Of a stretch of 64,000 nt of DNA, positions 27,399 to 36,257 are shown piece after piece. Numbering within the stretch: the first letter of the stretch is position 1; each line of letters opens with the position of its first letter. The position numbers and the translations under genes were made by a program. Source of the stretch: CAWFKS01 sp963816435 (lineage in GTDB: Bacteria > Pseudomonadota > Alphaproteobacteria > Rhizobiales > Rhizobiaceae); the NCBI GenBank assembly GCA_963816435.1, contig CAWFKS010000006.1, positions 220,887 through 284,886 of the forward strand, given 5' to 3'. The notes below the pieces were generated by a model. That model saw only the letters and a list, made by a program, of their open reading frames with translations, did not search any database and was not told the DNA's origin.

Positions 27399-28450
27399 TG
27401 CTGGAACGGCTGGCGCCAGAGCGCCACGACACGCTCGAGAACGTGCCCGAACCGTCGGAACACCCGCACCTGTTCGGCCATGGTGAAGCCGCGAACAAGT
27501 TGGCCGCCGCCTATCGCGCAGGGCGCCTTCACCACGCCATCGTGATCGCCGGCCCTGCCGGGATCGGCAAGGCGACGCTTGCATTCCGACTGGCGTACCA
27601 TCTGTTTTCCTATCCCGATGCCGCGGCTGCGCCAGAGCAACTCGTTCAACCCGACCCGGCCTCCGGCGTGTTCCGCATGATCGCGCAGAATGCGCATTCT
27701 GCGCTGCTGCACCTCACGCGGCCTGCCAACGACCGTACGAAGGGCTTTCGAAGCGTTCTCACGGTCGACGAGATTCGCCGGGTCGGCCGCTTCCTGTCGC
27801 TCACGGCACATGACGGTGGCTGGCGCGTCGTCATCGTCGATCCTGCCGACGACATGAACAATGCTGCCTCCAATGCCCTTCTGAAAAGCCTGGAGGAGCC
27901 GCCGGCGCGCACGCTCTTCGTCTTGATTGCACATTCGCTCGGGAGGCTGCTGCCGACCATCCGCTCCCGGTGCCAGATCGTGCGGTTGAAGCCGCTGGAT
28001 GACGACGCCTTGTGGGCTGTCCTCGGCGCGATGGGACAGGCGGTTCCCGAAGGCGAGGCCGAGCGCGCTAGGCTGGCCACTGCCGCGGCCGGGAGCGCCC
28101 GCAACGCGCTGCTGCTCACGGAATATGGCGGGCTGGAGATCGCAGGCGCAATCGGTGCCACCGTAACCGCCGCGCGTTTCGATGTCGCCGAAGCTCACCG
28201 CATTGCGGACGCCGTCAGCGGACGCGACCAGGGAATCCAGTTCGGCCTGTTCAATCAGGAAGTGCTCGAGCGCATAGCAGCCCGCGCGTCCGAATTGGCA
28301 ACCGCCGGCGAGGCCGGCGCAGCCACCCGCTTTTCCGAGCTCTGGCGGGAGGTCAGCTCTGCTGTTTCGGAGACCGAGATCTACAATCTCGACAAGAAGC
28401 AGCATGTCGTGGGGACGCTTCTGCGCCTGCACGATGCGATGAGGGCCTGA
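27398..28450 (+). CDS. holB: DNA polymerase III subunit delta'
   Basis: Clamp-loader subunit of 350 residues. HHAIVIAGPAGIGKATLAFRLA is the P-loop region with the degenerate Walker A expected of delta-prime; VDEIRRVGRFLSLTAHDGGWRVVIVDPADDMN and NALLKSLEEPPARTLFVLIAH follow, with SRCQIV (sensor). No zinc-binding Cys cluster is evident. ATG 27398 shares its A with the tmk stop; GTG 27395 is an equivalent alternative. tmk-holB-metG-tatD is the common alphaproteobacterial order. Confidence 0.93.
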   Translation: MLERLAPERHDTLENVPEPSEHPHLFGHGEAANKLAAAYRAGRLHHAIVIAGPAGIGKATLAFRLAYHLFSYPDAAAAPEQLVQPDPASGVFRMIAQNAHSALLHLTRPANDRTKGFRSVLTVDEIRRVGRFLSLTAHDGGWRVVIVDPADDMNNAASNALLKSLEEPPARTLFVLIAHSLGRLLPTIRSRCQIVRLKPLDDDALWAVLGAMGQAVPEGEAERARLATAAAGSARNALLLTEYGGLEIAGAIGATVTAARFDVAEAHRIADAVSGRDQGIQFGLFNQEVLERIAARASELATAGEAGAATRFSELWREVSSAVSETEIYNLDKKQHVVGTLLRLHDAMRA

Positions 28451-28525
28451 CCTGCCTCCGCATATGGCAATCGCTGACGCGATGCGTTATCTGACCCACC
28501 TGTTTCCTCCCGGATTGCACAGCGA

Positions 28526-30073
28526 ATGGCACGCGAGAAATTCTACATCACGACGGCGATTTCCTATCCGAACGGTGCGCCACACATCGGCCACGCCTAC
28601 GAACTGATCGCGACCGACGCACTGGCGCGTTTCCAGAGGCTCGACGGCAGGGATGTCTTCTTCCTGACGGGTACCGACGAGCACGGCATCAAGATGCTGC
28701 AGACCGCGCGCAAGGAGGGGACGCCGATCAGGGAATTCGCCGAGCGGAACTCCGACGTCTTCAAGCGCATGGCCGAGGTGCTCGGCGCCTCCAACGACGA
28801 TTTCATTCGGACGGAGGAGCCGCGCCATCATCGCGCCAGCCAGGCGATCTGGGAGGCGATGGCCGCCAACGGCGACATCTACAAGGGCAGCTACGCGGGC
28901 TGGTACTCCGTCCGCGACGAGGCCTATTACGGCGAGGAAGAGACCGAAGTCCGTGATGACGGCGTGCGCTATGGGCCACAGGGCACGCCTGTCGAGTGGG
29001 TCGAGGAGGAGAGCTACTTCTTCCGGCTGTCTGCCTATCAGGACCGGCTCCTGAAGCTTTATGCTGAACAGCCCGATTTCATCGGGCCGGTCGAGCGCCG
29101 CAACGAGGTCGTCAGCTTCGTAAGATCGGGTCTGAAGGACCTGTCGGTTTCGCGCACTACCTTCGACTGGGGTGTGCCGGTCCCCGGTGACGAGAAGCAC
29201 GTCATGTACGTGTGGGTGGATGCTCTCACGAACTACATCACCGCAGCCGGATATCCCGATGAAAAGACAGAGAAATGGCGCTATTGGCCGGCAGACGTTC
29301 ACGTCATCGGCAAGGACATCGTGCGCTTCCATACCATCTACTGGCCGGCATTCCTGATGTCGGCCGGCATCGAGTTGCCTCGGCGCGTCTTCGCTCACGG
29401 GTTCCTTTTCAACCGCGGTGAGAAGATGTCGAAGTCGGTGGGCAACGTTATCGACCCGTTTGCGCTCGTCGAACACTATGGCCTCGACCAGCTGCGCTAT
29501 TTCCTGCTGCGCGAGGTGCCATTCGGCCAGGACGGCAACTACAGCCACGACGCGATCGTCAACCGCACCAACGCCGATCTCGCCAACGACCTCGGCAACC
29601 TGGCTCAACGTTCGCTGTCGATGATCGCCAAGAACTGCGGCGGCAGGGTTCCGGTGCACGGCGAATTGAAGAGCGAGGACCGGGCGATACTCGACCAGGC
29701 ATCGGCCGCGCTGGAGACCGCGCGAGCCGTGATGGGCGAACAAGCGATCCACCAGGCGCTTGCTGCCATTTTCGGCGTCGTTGCGGAGGCCAATCGCTAT
29801 TTTGCAGGGCAGGAGCCGTGGGCGCTCAAGAAGACGGATCCGGCGCGGATGGAGACTGTGCTCTACACGACGGCGGAAACCATCCGGCGCGTGGCTATCC
29901 TCTGCCAACCGTTCATCCCGGGCTCGGCCGCCAAGCTGCTCGACCAGCTGGCCGTGCCGGCCGCCGCACGGGGCTTCGAGTGCCTGAACGACAGCCATGC
30001 GCTTGAAGAGGGTATGGAACTGCCGCCGCCGCAGGGCGTATTTCCGCGCTATGTGGAGAAGCAGCCGGAGTAG
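28526..30073 (+). CDS. metG: Methionyl-tRNA synthetase
   Basis: Class I synthetase, 515 residues, the short form without the C-terminal dimerisation/tRNA-binding domain. HIGH at residues 20-23 (PHIGHAYE) and KMSKS at 300-304 (GEKMSKSVGN). The zinc-knuckle cysteines of the E. coli type are absent from the connective insert, as in the short alphaproteobacterial enzymes. C-terminal helical anticodon-binding region contains PWALKKTDPARMETVLY. tatD starts 8 bp downstream. Confidence 0.97.
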   Translation: MAREKFYITTAISYPNGAPHIGHAYELIATDALARFQRLDGRDVFFLTGTDEHGIKMLQTARKEGTPIREFAERNSDVFKRMAEVLGASNDDFIRTEEPRHHRASQAIWEAMAANGDIYKGSYAGWYSVRDEAYYGEEETEVRDDGVRYGPQGTPVEWVEEESYFFRLSAYQDRLLKLYAEQPDFIGPVERRNEVVSFVRSGLKDLSVSRTTFDWGVPVPGDEKHVMYVWVDALTNYITAAGYPDEKTEKWRYWPADVHVIGKDIVRFHTIYWPAFLMSAGIELPRRVFAHGFLFNRGEKMSKSVGNVIDPFALVEHYGLDQLRYFLLREVPFGQDGNYSHDAIVNRTNADLANDLGNLAQRSLSMIAKNCGGRVPVHGELKSEDRAILDQASAALETARAVMGEQAIHQALAAIFGVVAEANRYFAGQEPWALKKTDPARMETVLYTTAETIRRVAILCQPFIPGSAAKLLDQLAVPAAARGFECLNDSHALEEGMELPPPQGVFPRYVEKQPE

Positions 30074-30081
30074 CAGCACGC

Positions 30082-30877
30082 ATGCTCGTCGACAGCCATT
30101 GTCATCTCGACTTTCCAGACTTCGCCCCGGAACGCGACGCCGTCGTGGCGCGTGCGCTCGAGGCCGGAGTGAAGCGGATGGTGACCATCTCCACGCGCGT
30201 GCGACGCTTCGACGAGGTGCGCGCGATCGCGGAGACCTACGACGAGGTCTTCTGCTCTGTCGGGACACATCCGCACAATGCGGACGAGGAACTCGACGTC
30301 ACCACAGAGGAACTGGTGCGGCTTTCCGAGCATCCCAAGGTGGTCGGAATCGGCGAGGTCGGCCTCGACTATTTCTACGACAATGCGCCGCGCGACGCGC
30401 AGGCCAAGGGATTTCGAACGCATATCGCTGCGGCACGCCGCACCGGATCTGCCACTCATCATCCACGCGCGCGATGCCGACGACGACGTCGCGGCGATCC
30501 TGCGCGAAGAAAGCGGGCAGGGGGCCTTTCCCTTCATCCTGCATTGCTTTTCCTCGGGCGCCCAACTCGCGCGCGCGGGTGTGGAACTGGGTGGCTACGT
30601 CTCGTTGTCCGGCATCCTGACCTTCCGGAAATCCGATGCCCTGCGCGAGATCGCCAGGGAGGTGCCGCGCGACCGGCTTTTGGTCGAAACCGATGCACCC
30701 TTTCTCGCGCCGGTTCCCCACCGCGGCAAGCGCAACGAGCCGGCCTTCGTGGTGAACACGGCGAGTGTTCTGGCGGAGACGATCGGTGTCGACGAAGCCG
30801 AGATCGCGCATATAACCACTAGCAATTTCTTTCGTATTTTCAGCAAGATGCCGAAGCCGTCCGAGGGAGAGATTTAG
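30082..30877 (+). CDS. tatD: TatD family deoxyribonuclease, frame broken
   Basis: Metal-dependent TIM-barrel hydrolase (3'-5' DNase family). From ATG 30082: MLVDSHCHLDFPDF (HxH), GTHPHNADEE and GIGEVGLDYFYD. One extra base at about 30448, after AAARRTG, breaks the frame; the other frame continues LPLIIHARDADDDV, FILHCFSSG and LLVETDAPFLAP. Removing one base gives 264 residues, the normal length. Follows metG closely. Confidence 0.88.
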
Positions 30878-30880
30878 GTC

Positions 30881-31690
30881 GTGGCAGACCGGCTGAGGTT
30901 CACGATCACGGGCTGCGGCTCGTCGCCCGGAACGCCGCGACTGACCGGCGACTGGGGCGCCTGCGATCCCGGCAACCCGAGGAACCGGCGAATGCGAGCC
31001 GCGGCGCTGGTGGAGCGCATCAATGGCAACGGCAACGTGACACGCGTTGCAATCGACACCGGCCCCGACTTTCGGGCCCAGATGATCGCAGCGCGTGCCG
31101 ACCGCCTCGACGCCGTTGCATACACCCACGCCCATGCCGACCACATTCACGGCATCGATGACTTGCGCGGCTATTTCCAGGTCCAGGGCGCGACGGTCGA
31201 CGTCTATTGCGACGAACCGACGCTTCACCGGCTGAAGGATTCCTTCGGCTACTGCTTCGAGACGCCTGCCGGTAGTAACTACCCGCCGATCGTCGAGCCG
31301 CACCTGATCGCACACGACCGGCCGTTTACGGTGGACGGCGAGGGTGGGCCGATCACGTTCGAGCCGCTGCCGCAGGTCCACGGCGATATCATCTCGGTCG
31401 GCTTCCGGATCGGGCCGATTGCCTATTGTCCCGATGTGAGCGCCTTTCCAGAGCCTACGGTGGCGCGATTGCAGGATCTGAAGCTTCTGGTGATCGACGC
31501 GCTGCAATACAGGCCGCATCCCAGCCACTTCTCACTCGATGAGGCTCTGGCCTGGATCGAGCGGCTGAAGCCGGAGCGCGCCATCCTGACGCACATGCAC
31601 ATTCCGCTGGACTATGAAACGGTAATCAAGGCGACGCCTGACAATGTCGAGCCGGCCTATGACGGTCTGGCTGTCGAACTGGAAATCTGA
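30881..31690 (+). CDS. MBL fold metallo-hydrolase (PhnP-like)
   Basis: Metallo-beta-lactamase-fold hydrolase of 269 residues with AYTHAHADHIHGIDDLR, the HxHxDH metal site, and further metal ligands in PLPQVHGD, YCPDVSAF and LTHMHIPLDY. It resembles the cyclic-phosphodiesterase PhnP group, but no phosphonate genes are nearby, so the substrate is open. Start GTG 30881 lies 3 bp after the tatD stop; the pair is conserved in many Hyphomicrobiales. Confidence 0.88.
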   Translation: MADRLRFTITGCGSSPGTPRLTGDWGACDPGNPRNRRMRAAALVERINGNGNVTRVAIDTGPDFRAQMIAARADRLDAVAYTHAHADHIHGIDDLRGYFQVQGATVDVYCDEPTLHRLKDSFGYCFETPAGSNYPPIVEPHLIAHDRPFTVDGEGGPITFEPLPQVHGDIISVGFRIGPIAYCPDVSAFPEPTVARLQDLKLLVIDALQYRPHPSHFSLDEALAWIERLKPERAILTHMHIPLDYETVIKATPDNVEPAYDGLAVELEI

Positions 31691-31706
31691 TGGACGGGAG
31701 AGAGAT

Positions 31707-32177
31707 GTGGCCGGCAGCATAGACAGGGTTCGAGCCGCCGCGGATGCGGCAGGCCTGGCGATCGAGATCAAGCGCATGGGCGCCTCGACGCGTACCGCGC
31801 AGGAAGCAGCCGACCAATGCGGCTGCGAGGTCGACCAGATCGTGAAGTCGCTGATCTTCAAGGGCGACAAATCCGGTGCTCTCTACCTGTTCCTGGTCTC
31901 CGGCACGAACCGGCTGGACCAGGCCAAGGCAGCCGCGCTCGCCGGCGAAGAACTAGGCCGTGCGGACCCGCGCGAGATTCGCGACAGGACCGGCTTCGCG
32001 ATTGGTGGCGTGGCGCCCATCGGCTACGAGGCGCCGCTGCCGACCTTCGCAGACGAGACGCTGCTTTCGCACGACATCGTCTGGGCTGCGGCAGGTGCGC
32101 ACGACGCCGTGTTCTCGGCCGAGCCGAAGGCGCTGGTGGCAGCAAGCGGGGCCACCGTCGCCGACCTGGCCGGCTGA
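31707..32177 (+). CDS. YbaK/EbsC family aminoacyl-tRNA deacylase
   Basis: Editing-domain protein of 156 residues of the YbaK/ProX type, which removes mischarged amino acids from tRNA-Pro or tRNA-Cys. STRTAQEAADQCGCEVDQIVKSLIFKGD contains the conserved Lys of the active site; GTNRLDQAKAAALAGEELGRAD and GFAIGGVAPIGYEAPLPTF follow. Start GTG 31707 is preceded by GGGAGAGAG; a longer start at 31644 overlaps the MBL gene by 47 bp and is less likely. Confidence 0.88.
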   Translation: MAGSIDRVRAAADAAGLAIEIKRMGASTRTAQEAADQCGCEVDQIVKSLIFKGDKSGALYLFLVSGTNRLDQAKAAALAGEELGRADPREIRDRTGFAIGGVAPIGYEAPLPTFADETLLSHDIVWAAAGAHDAVFSAEPKALVAASGATVADLAG

Positions 32178-32584
32178 TACACAGTGCGACGGTACATTCC
32201 GCGGCTTTTGAGCCAGGCCGCAATCGCAGTCGCACCGACGTTTCCAGCCTTTTCCGCATAGGCGTAAGTTCCATAATCTATCTTATGCGACTTGCAGATA
32301 TGGGTTTGGGGCGGTCCGCGCGTTTTGCGGCTGCCGTGACATGCCCTTCTCGCTTGCCTCCGCCAGCGCGGCTGGATGGTTGTCTCGTCAGGCAATCGGA
32401 AACGCGCCCAACATTGTGCGTCAGTTGCTGGTCCCACTAGACGCAGCTCGGCCACCTGTCGGTGCAGCCGGCACGCCCTGTGGAGTTCGGCGCCGCGTTG
32501 CGGAAGCTCAGCGACTGTGGACAACCCGGCGGGTTCGCCGTCGAGGCATATCGGCCCTGGGCTACGCGAGCTAGGATTCGCGCC
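32178..32584. other. 407-bp gap between ybaK and mazG
   Basis: No gene is supported. Open frames exist on both strands, but they have no start with a ribosome-binding site and are Arg-rich in the plus frames. The AT-richer stretch 32255-32305 could contain a promoter, but I see no convincing -35/-10 pair. Nothing repetitive or hairpin-like stands out. Confidence 0.5.
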
Positions 32585-33409
32585 ATGCAGCCCTCCAAAG
32601 ACATTTCGCGCCTGCTCGAGATCATGGCCGCGCTTCGCACGCCGGGTACCGGCTGCCCGTGGGATCTGGAGCAGGATTTCTGCACGATCGCGCCATACAC
32701 GATCGAGGAAGCCTACGAGGTCGCGGACGCCATTCAGCGCGGCGATGTCGACGATCTGCGCGATGAGCTGGGCGATCTCCTGCTGCAGGTGGTGTTCCAC
32801 GCCCAGATGGCCAGCGAGGAGCAGGAATTCGATTTCGGCGATGTCGTCGAAGCCATCACGAAAAAGATGATCCGCCGGCACCCGCACGTGTTCGGCGACG
32901 CCGACGCGCGTGGCGCAGGCATGGCCAAGGGCATGTGGGATGCCATCAAGGCGGAGGAAAGGGCCGAACGACGTGAGAGCCGCCTCGCCCGCGGCCTTGA
33001 ACCGGAGGACCACGGCAGCGGCTATCTCGATGGTGTCCCGGTCGCTCACACCGCGCTGACGCGCGCCCTCAAGCTGCAGCAGAAGGCGGCGAAGGTTGGC
33101 TTCGACTGGTCGCAGGCCGAGCCGATCCTCGACAAGATCGAGGAAGAAATCGGCGAACTGCGCGAGGCTATGGCATCAGGACGCAAAGCCGAGATCGTCG
33201 ACGAATACGGCGATCTCCTGTTCGCGCTGGTCAACCTCGGCCGGCACCTGGAGGTCGATCCCGAGACAGCGCTGCGTGGCACAAACGAGAAGTTCCGCAC
33301 CCGCTTCCATCGTGTCGAGCGCGCCGTTGTCGGTTCGGGCGGCACGCTGGACGATGCGACGCTCGAGGAAATGGAGGCGCTCTGGCAGCGCGCCAAGTCG
33401 GAGGAATAG
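32585..33409 (+). CDS. mazG: Nucleoside triphosphate pyrophosphohydrolase MazG
   Basis: All-alpha NTP pyrophosphatase of 274 residues with two MazG domains. First: LRTPGTGCPWDLEQDF, IEEAYEVADAI and LRDELGDLLLQVVFHAQMA (EExxE and ExxD metal motifs). Second: DWSQAEPILDKIEEEIGELREAM and DEYGDLLFALVNLGRHL. ATG 32585 gives the family start; the in-frame extension to 32462 is not conserved. Faces hflX tail to tail. Confidence 0.95.
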   Translation: MQPSKDISRLLEIMAALRTPGTGCPWDLEQDFCTIAPYTIEEAYEVADAIQRGDVDDLRDELGDLLLQVVFHAQMASEEQEFDFGDVVEAITKKMIRRHPHVFGDADARGAGMAKGMWDAIKAEERAERRESRLARGLEPEDHGSGYLDGVPVAHTALTRALKLQQKAAKVGFDWSQAEPILDKIEEEIGELREAMASGRKAEIVDEYGDLLFALVNLGRHLEVDPETALRGTNEKFRTRFHRVERAVVGSGGTLDDATLEEMEALWQRAKSEE

Positions 33410-33482
33410 CCGGTTTGGCGCGTGCGATCGTACAGGTGCAGCGGCGCCGAAAGGCGGCACGCAGGACGCGAGGAGAAGCGCC

Positions 33483-34862
33483 CTACCCTTTGTTATTATG
33501 CGATAATTTCTGTTCTATCTCTGCGCCGCGCTGAGCCGTGGTTTCGATGGTCAGCTCCACGCTGCCGTCATTCAGGTCGCGGCGGTGGAGCACCCGTCCG
33601 CTGTGATATAGCCAATCGGTGATGCCGAGTTGTGCCGCCGGCACCACAACTTCCACGATGCGCAACTTGCCGGCGATCCGTTCTTCGATCGTTTCGAGCA
33701 GCGGCCCGATGCCTTCTCCACTCACCGCCGAGATGACGGCCGGCTGCTTCTCCAGTGACGAACGAGCACGCTCGATGAGCTGCTCGCGGACCGGCGCGTC
33801 GAGAAGGTCGATCTTGTTCCAGACCTCGAGAACGTGACCGGGATCGGAAACCTCGACGCCCAGCCCGGCGAGGATACGTTCCACGTCCTCTGCCTGGGCC
33901 GGGCTGTCGGGATCGGCGATGTCGCGCACGTGCAGCACGAGATCGGCCTCCACCACTTCTTCGAGGGTGGCGCGGAACGCCGCGATGAGGTGCGTCGGCA
34001 GGTCGGAGATGAAGCCCACGGTGTCCGACAGGATGACGATCGTCCCGTGCGGCAGCTTCACGCGCCTCAACGTCGGATCGAGGGTGGCGAACAGCATGTC
34101 CTCCGCGACGACGCTCGCGCCTGTCAGGCGGTTGAACAGCGTCGACTTGCCAGCGTTCGTGTAGCCGACGATCGCCACGACCGGAAACGGCACCTTGCGG
34201 CGTTTCGCCCGATGCAGGTCGCGCGTGCGCCGAACCGTTTCCAGTTCGCGCTTCAGTCGCACGATCTTTTCCTGCAGCAGCCGCCGGTCAGCCTCGATCT
34301 GCGTCTCGCCGGGACCGCCGAGAAACCCGGCGCCGCCGCGTTGCCTTTCCAGGTGGGTCCAGCTCCGGACCAGTCGCCCGCGCTGGTATTCGAGTTGTGC
34401 CAGGTCGACCTGAAGCACGCCTTCCTTGGTGCGCGCCCGCTCGCCGAAGATTTCGAGGATCAACCCGGTCCGGTCGAGCACCTTGGCCTTCAGCGCGGTT
34501 TCGAGGTTCCGCTGCTGCACGGGTGTCAGCGGATGGTCGATGATGACCAGTTCGGCGCCGGATTCTTCAACCTGTGCGGCAAGCTCCTCGACCTTGCCGG
34601 AGCCCAGCAGCGTCGCCGGGCGCGGTTCGGCCACCGTCACGGTCCCGGAATGCGCAATGTCGAGGTCGATAGCCTCCGCCAGCCCTACGGCTTCTTCGAG
34701 CCGTGCCTGCGGTGAGCGCGATCGCGGAGACACGCCGTCTGCATGTTTTCGCGGTTCGCGAGTCAATACCGGCACAACGACCAGGGCGCGCGTGCGCGCC
34801 GCGCCGCGATCGGTCACGCCTGCTCCGCCACGCCCCCCGGCGCCCGACGATCTAGCGTTCAA
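33483..34862 (-). CDS. hflX: GTPase HflX
   Basis: Ribosome-splitting GTPase of the Obg-HflX family, 459 residues as drawn. N-terminal HflX domain (PATLLGSGKVEELA, IIDHPLTPVQQRNLE, RTGLILEIFGERARTKEG), a helical GGAGFLGGPGETQIEADRR linker, then the G domain: P-loop VGYTNAGKSTLFN (about residue 229), DTVGF, NKID and SAVSGEG. TTG 34862 directly abuts the hfq stop; a GTG about 15 codons later is an alternative, and the first 30 residues are not conserved. The hfq-hflX pair is ancient. Confidence 0.94.
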   Translation of the reverse strand: MNARSSGAGGRGGAGVTDRGAARTRALVVVPVLTREPRKHADGVSPRSRSPQARLEEAVGLAEAIDLDIAHSGTVTVAEPRPATLLGSGKVEELAAQVEESGAELVIIDHPLTPVQQRNLETALKAKVLDRTGLILEIFGERARTKEGVLQVDLAQLEYQRGRLVRSWTHLERQRGGAGFLGGPGETQIEADRRLLQEKIVRLKRELETVRRTRDLHRAKRRKVPFPVVAIVGYTNAGKSTLFNRLTGASVVAEDMLFATLDPTLRRVKLPHGTIVILSDTVGFISDLPTHLIAAFRATLEEVVEADLVLHVRDIADPDSPAQAEDVERILAGLGVEVSDPGHVLEVWNKIDLLDAPVREQLIERARSSLEKQPAVISAVSGEGIGPLLETIEERIAGKLRIVEVVVPAAQLGITDWLYHSGRVLHRRDLNDGSVELTIETTAQRGAEIEQKLSHNNKG

Positions 34863-35111
34863 TCACAAATCCCGACCGGCTTCCTCGCCGTCGAACATCT
34901 GCACCGGCTGGCTCGGCATGATCGTGGAGATCGCGTGCTTGTAGACGAGCTGGGAGTGCCCGTCGCGCCTGAGCAGGACGCAGAAATTGTCGAACGATGT
35001 CACTACACCGGTCAGCTTCACGCCATTGATGAGGAAGATTGTGAGTGGAGTTTTGCTCTTGCGTACCGAGTTCAGGAACAAGTCCTGCAAATTCTGCGAA
35101 CGTTCCGCCAT
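34863..35111 (-). CDS. hfq: RNA chaperone Hfq
   Basis: 82 residues. Sm1 motif NLQDLFLNSVRKSKTPLTIFLINGVKLTGVVTSFD and Sm2 motif with LVYKHAISTIMP, where the YKHA loop forms the proximal RNA-binding site. The C-terminal tail is short, as in rhizobia. Hfq underlies post-transcriptional control of nitrogen and iron genes in this group. ATG 35111; hflX begins at the next base after its stop. Confidence 0.98.
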   Translation of the reverse strand: MAERSQNLQDLFLNSVRKSKTPLTIFLINGVKLTGVVTSFDNFCVLLRRDGHSQLVYKHAISTIMPSQPVQMFDGEEAGRDL

Positions 35112-35353
35112 TTTTCTTGTCTTCCGCCGCTCCCCTTCGATAGACCGAGCTGGCGTCCTTCAAATACAGCCTGCCCGACTATTCCGTTCGTGGGCATGAC
35201 AATGTTATGCCGAGATAGAGCCTCGCCCCGCCATGCTCCGGAATCGCAGTAGCGCCTATTTCAATGCCCCGTGTCAAGCGCACAGAAACCATCTCGTCTC
35301 CTGCCTTCACGAGCAGAAGACGCTGGATGGCCACCACCGCTGGTTCCTCGGTA

Positions 35354-36217
35354 TCAGGCGGGGGTCTTTTCCGCAATGTCGAAGAAGGCCTGCCGCAGTG
35401 AAAGCGTGACGCTGCCCGGATGGCCGTTGGCGATCGGCTGTCCGTCAATCTCGACCACCGGCATGACCACCGTGGTTGCCGCAGTCATGAACGCCTCGCG
35501 TGCAGCCTTCGCTTGCTCCACCGTGAAGGCGCGCTCCTCGACCTCCAGCCCGAGTTTCGCGGCTACTTCCATGACGGTGGCGCGGGTAATGCCGCGCAGG
35601 ATTCCGTTCTCGGCCGGGCGCGTCACCAGCTTGCCATCAGCGGTGACGATCCAGGCGTTGGTTGCCGCACCTTCCTTGACCGTGCCGTCCGGATCCACGA
35701 ACCAGGCCTCCTGAGCGCCGGCCTCCCTCGCCTGCTGGCGAGCCAGCACGTTGGGCAGCAGCCCTACGGTCTTGATGTCGACGCGCTCCCAACGGTTTTC
35801 CGGAACGGTGATAACCTTGACGCCGTTCTCGACCTTCTTCGCCGCCACGGCGGGATCGGTCTTTTTCGCCGTCACGACCAACGCAGGCTTGACGTGGCTC
35901 GCGGGAAAGAAGTGATCGCGCCTGGCGACGCCGCGCGTCACCTGCAGGTAGACGAGGCCGTTGCGCACGCGGTTGCGGCGCACCACCTCGCGCATCACGT
36001 GCTCGAGCGACTTTCGGTTCAGCGGCCACGCAATCCTCAGCTCCCGAAGCGAGCGGTCGAGCCGGTCGAGATGGCGGCTCATGTCCATGATGTAGCCGGA
36101 GGCTACCTCGCAGACTTCGTAGACGCCGTCGGCGAATTGATAGCCACGGTCTTCCACGTGAACCACGGCGTCGGCGTGGTTGCTGTAACGGCCGTTGACA
36201 TAGGCGATGCGCGACAT
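35354..36217 (-). CDS. dat: D-amino-acid aminotransferase (class IV PLP)
   Basis: Class IV pyridoxal-phosphate transaminase of 287 residues, like Bacillus D-alanine aminotransferase. AYVNGRYSNHADAVVHVEDRGYQFADGVYEV is the typical beginning; the PLP Lys is K149 in ERVDIKTVGLLPNVLA; EAWFVDPDGTVKEGAATNAWIV binds the cofactor phosphate. ATG 36217 is chosen over the upstream in-frame ATG 36310, which lies inside the end of trkA. Located between trkA and hfq as in Brucella and Mesorhizobium. Confidence 0.9.
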   Translation of the reverse strand: MSRIAYVNGRYSNHADAVVHVEDRGYQFADGVYEVCEVASGYIMDMSRHLDRLDRSLRELRIAWPLNRKSLEHVMREVVRRNRVRNGLVYLQVTRGVARRDHFFPASHVKPALVVTAKKTDPAVAAKKVENGVKVITVPENRWERVDIKTVGLLPNVLARQQAREAGAQEAWFVDPDGTVKEGAATNAWIVTADGKLVTRPAENGILRGITRATVMEVAAKLGLEVEERAFTVEQAKAAREAFMTAATTVVMPVVEIDGQPIANGHPGSVTLSLRQAFFDIAEKTPA

Positions 36218-36257
36218 GAATTCCCTCTCCGCGGTCGAGCGGCAAACAATACGCCGC

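Noticed and set aside
32024..33049. Minus-strand open frame across the ybaK-mazG gap
   Set aside because: Both ends are antisense to conserved genes and the unique middle lacks a start with a ribosome-binding site and any recognisable motif.
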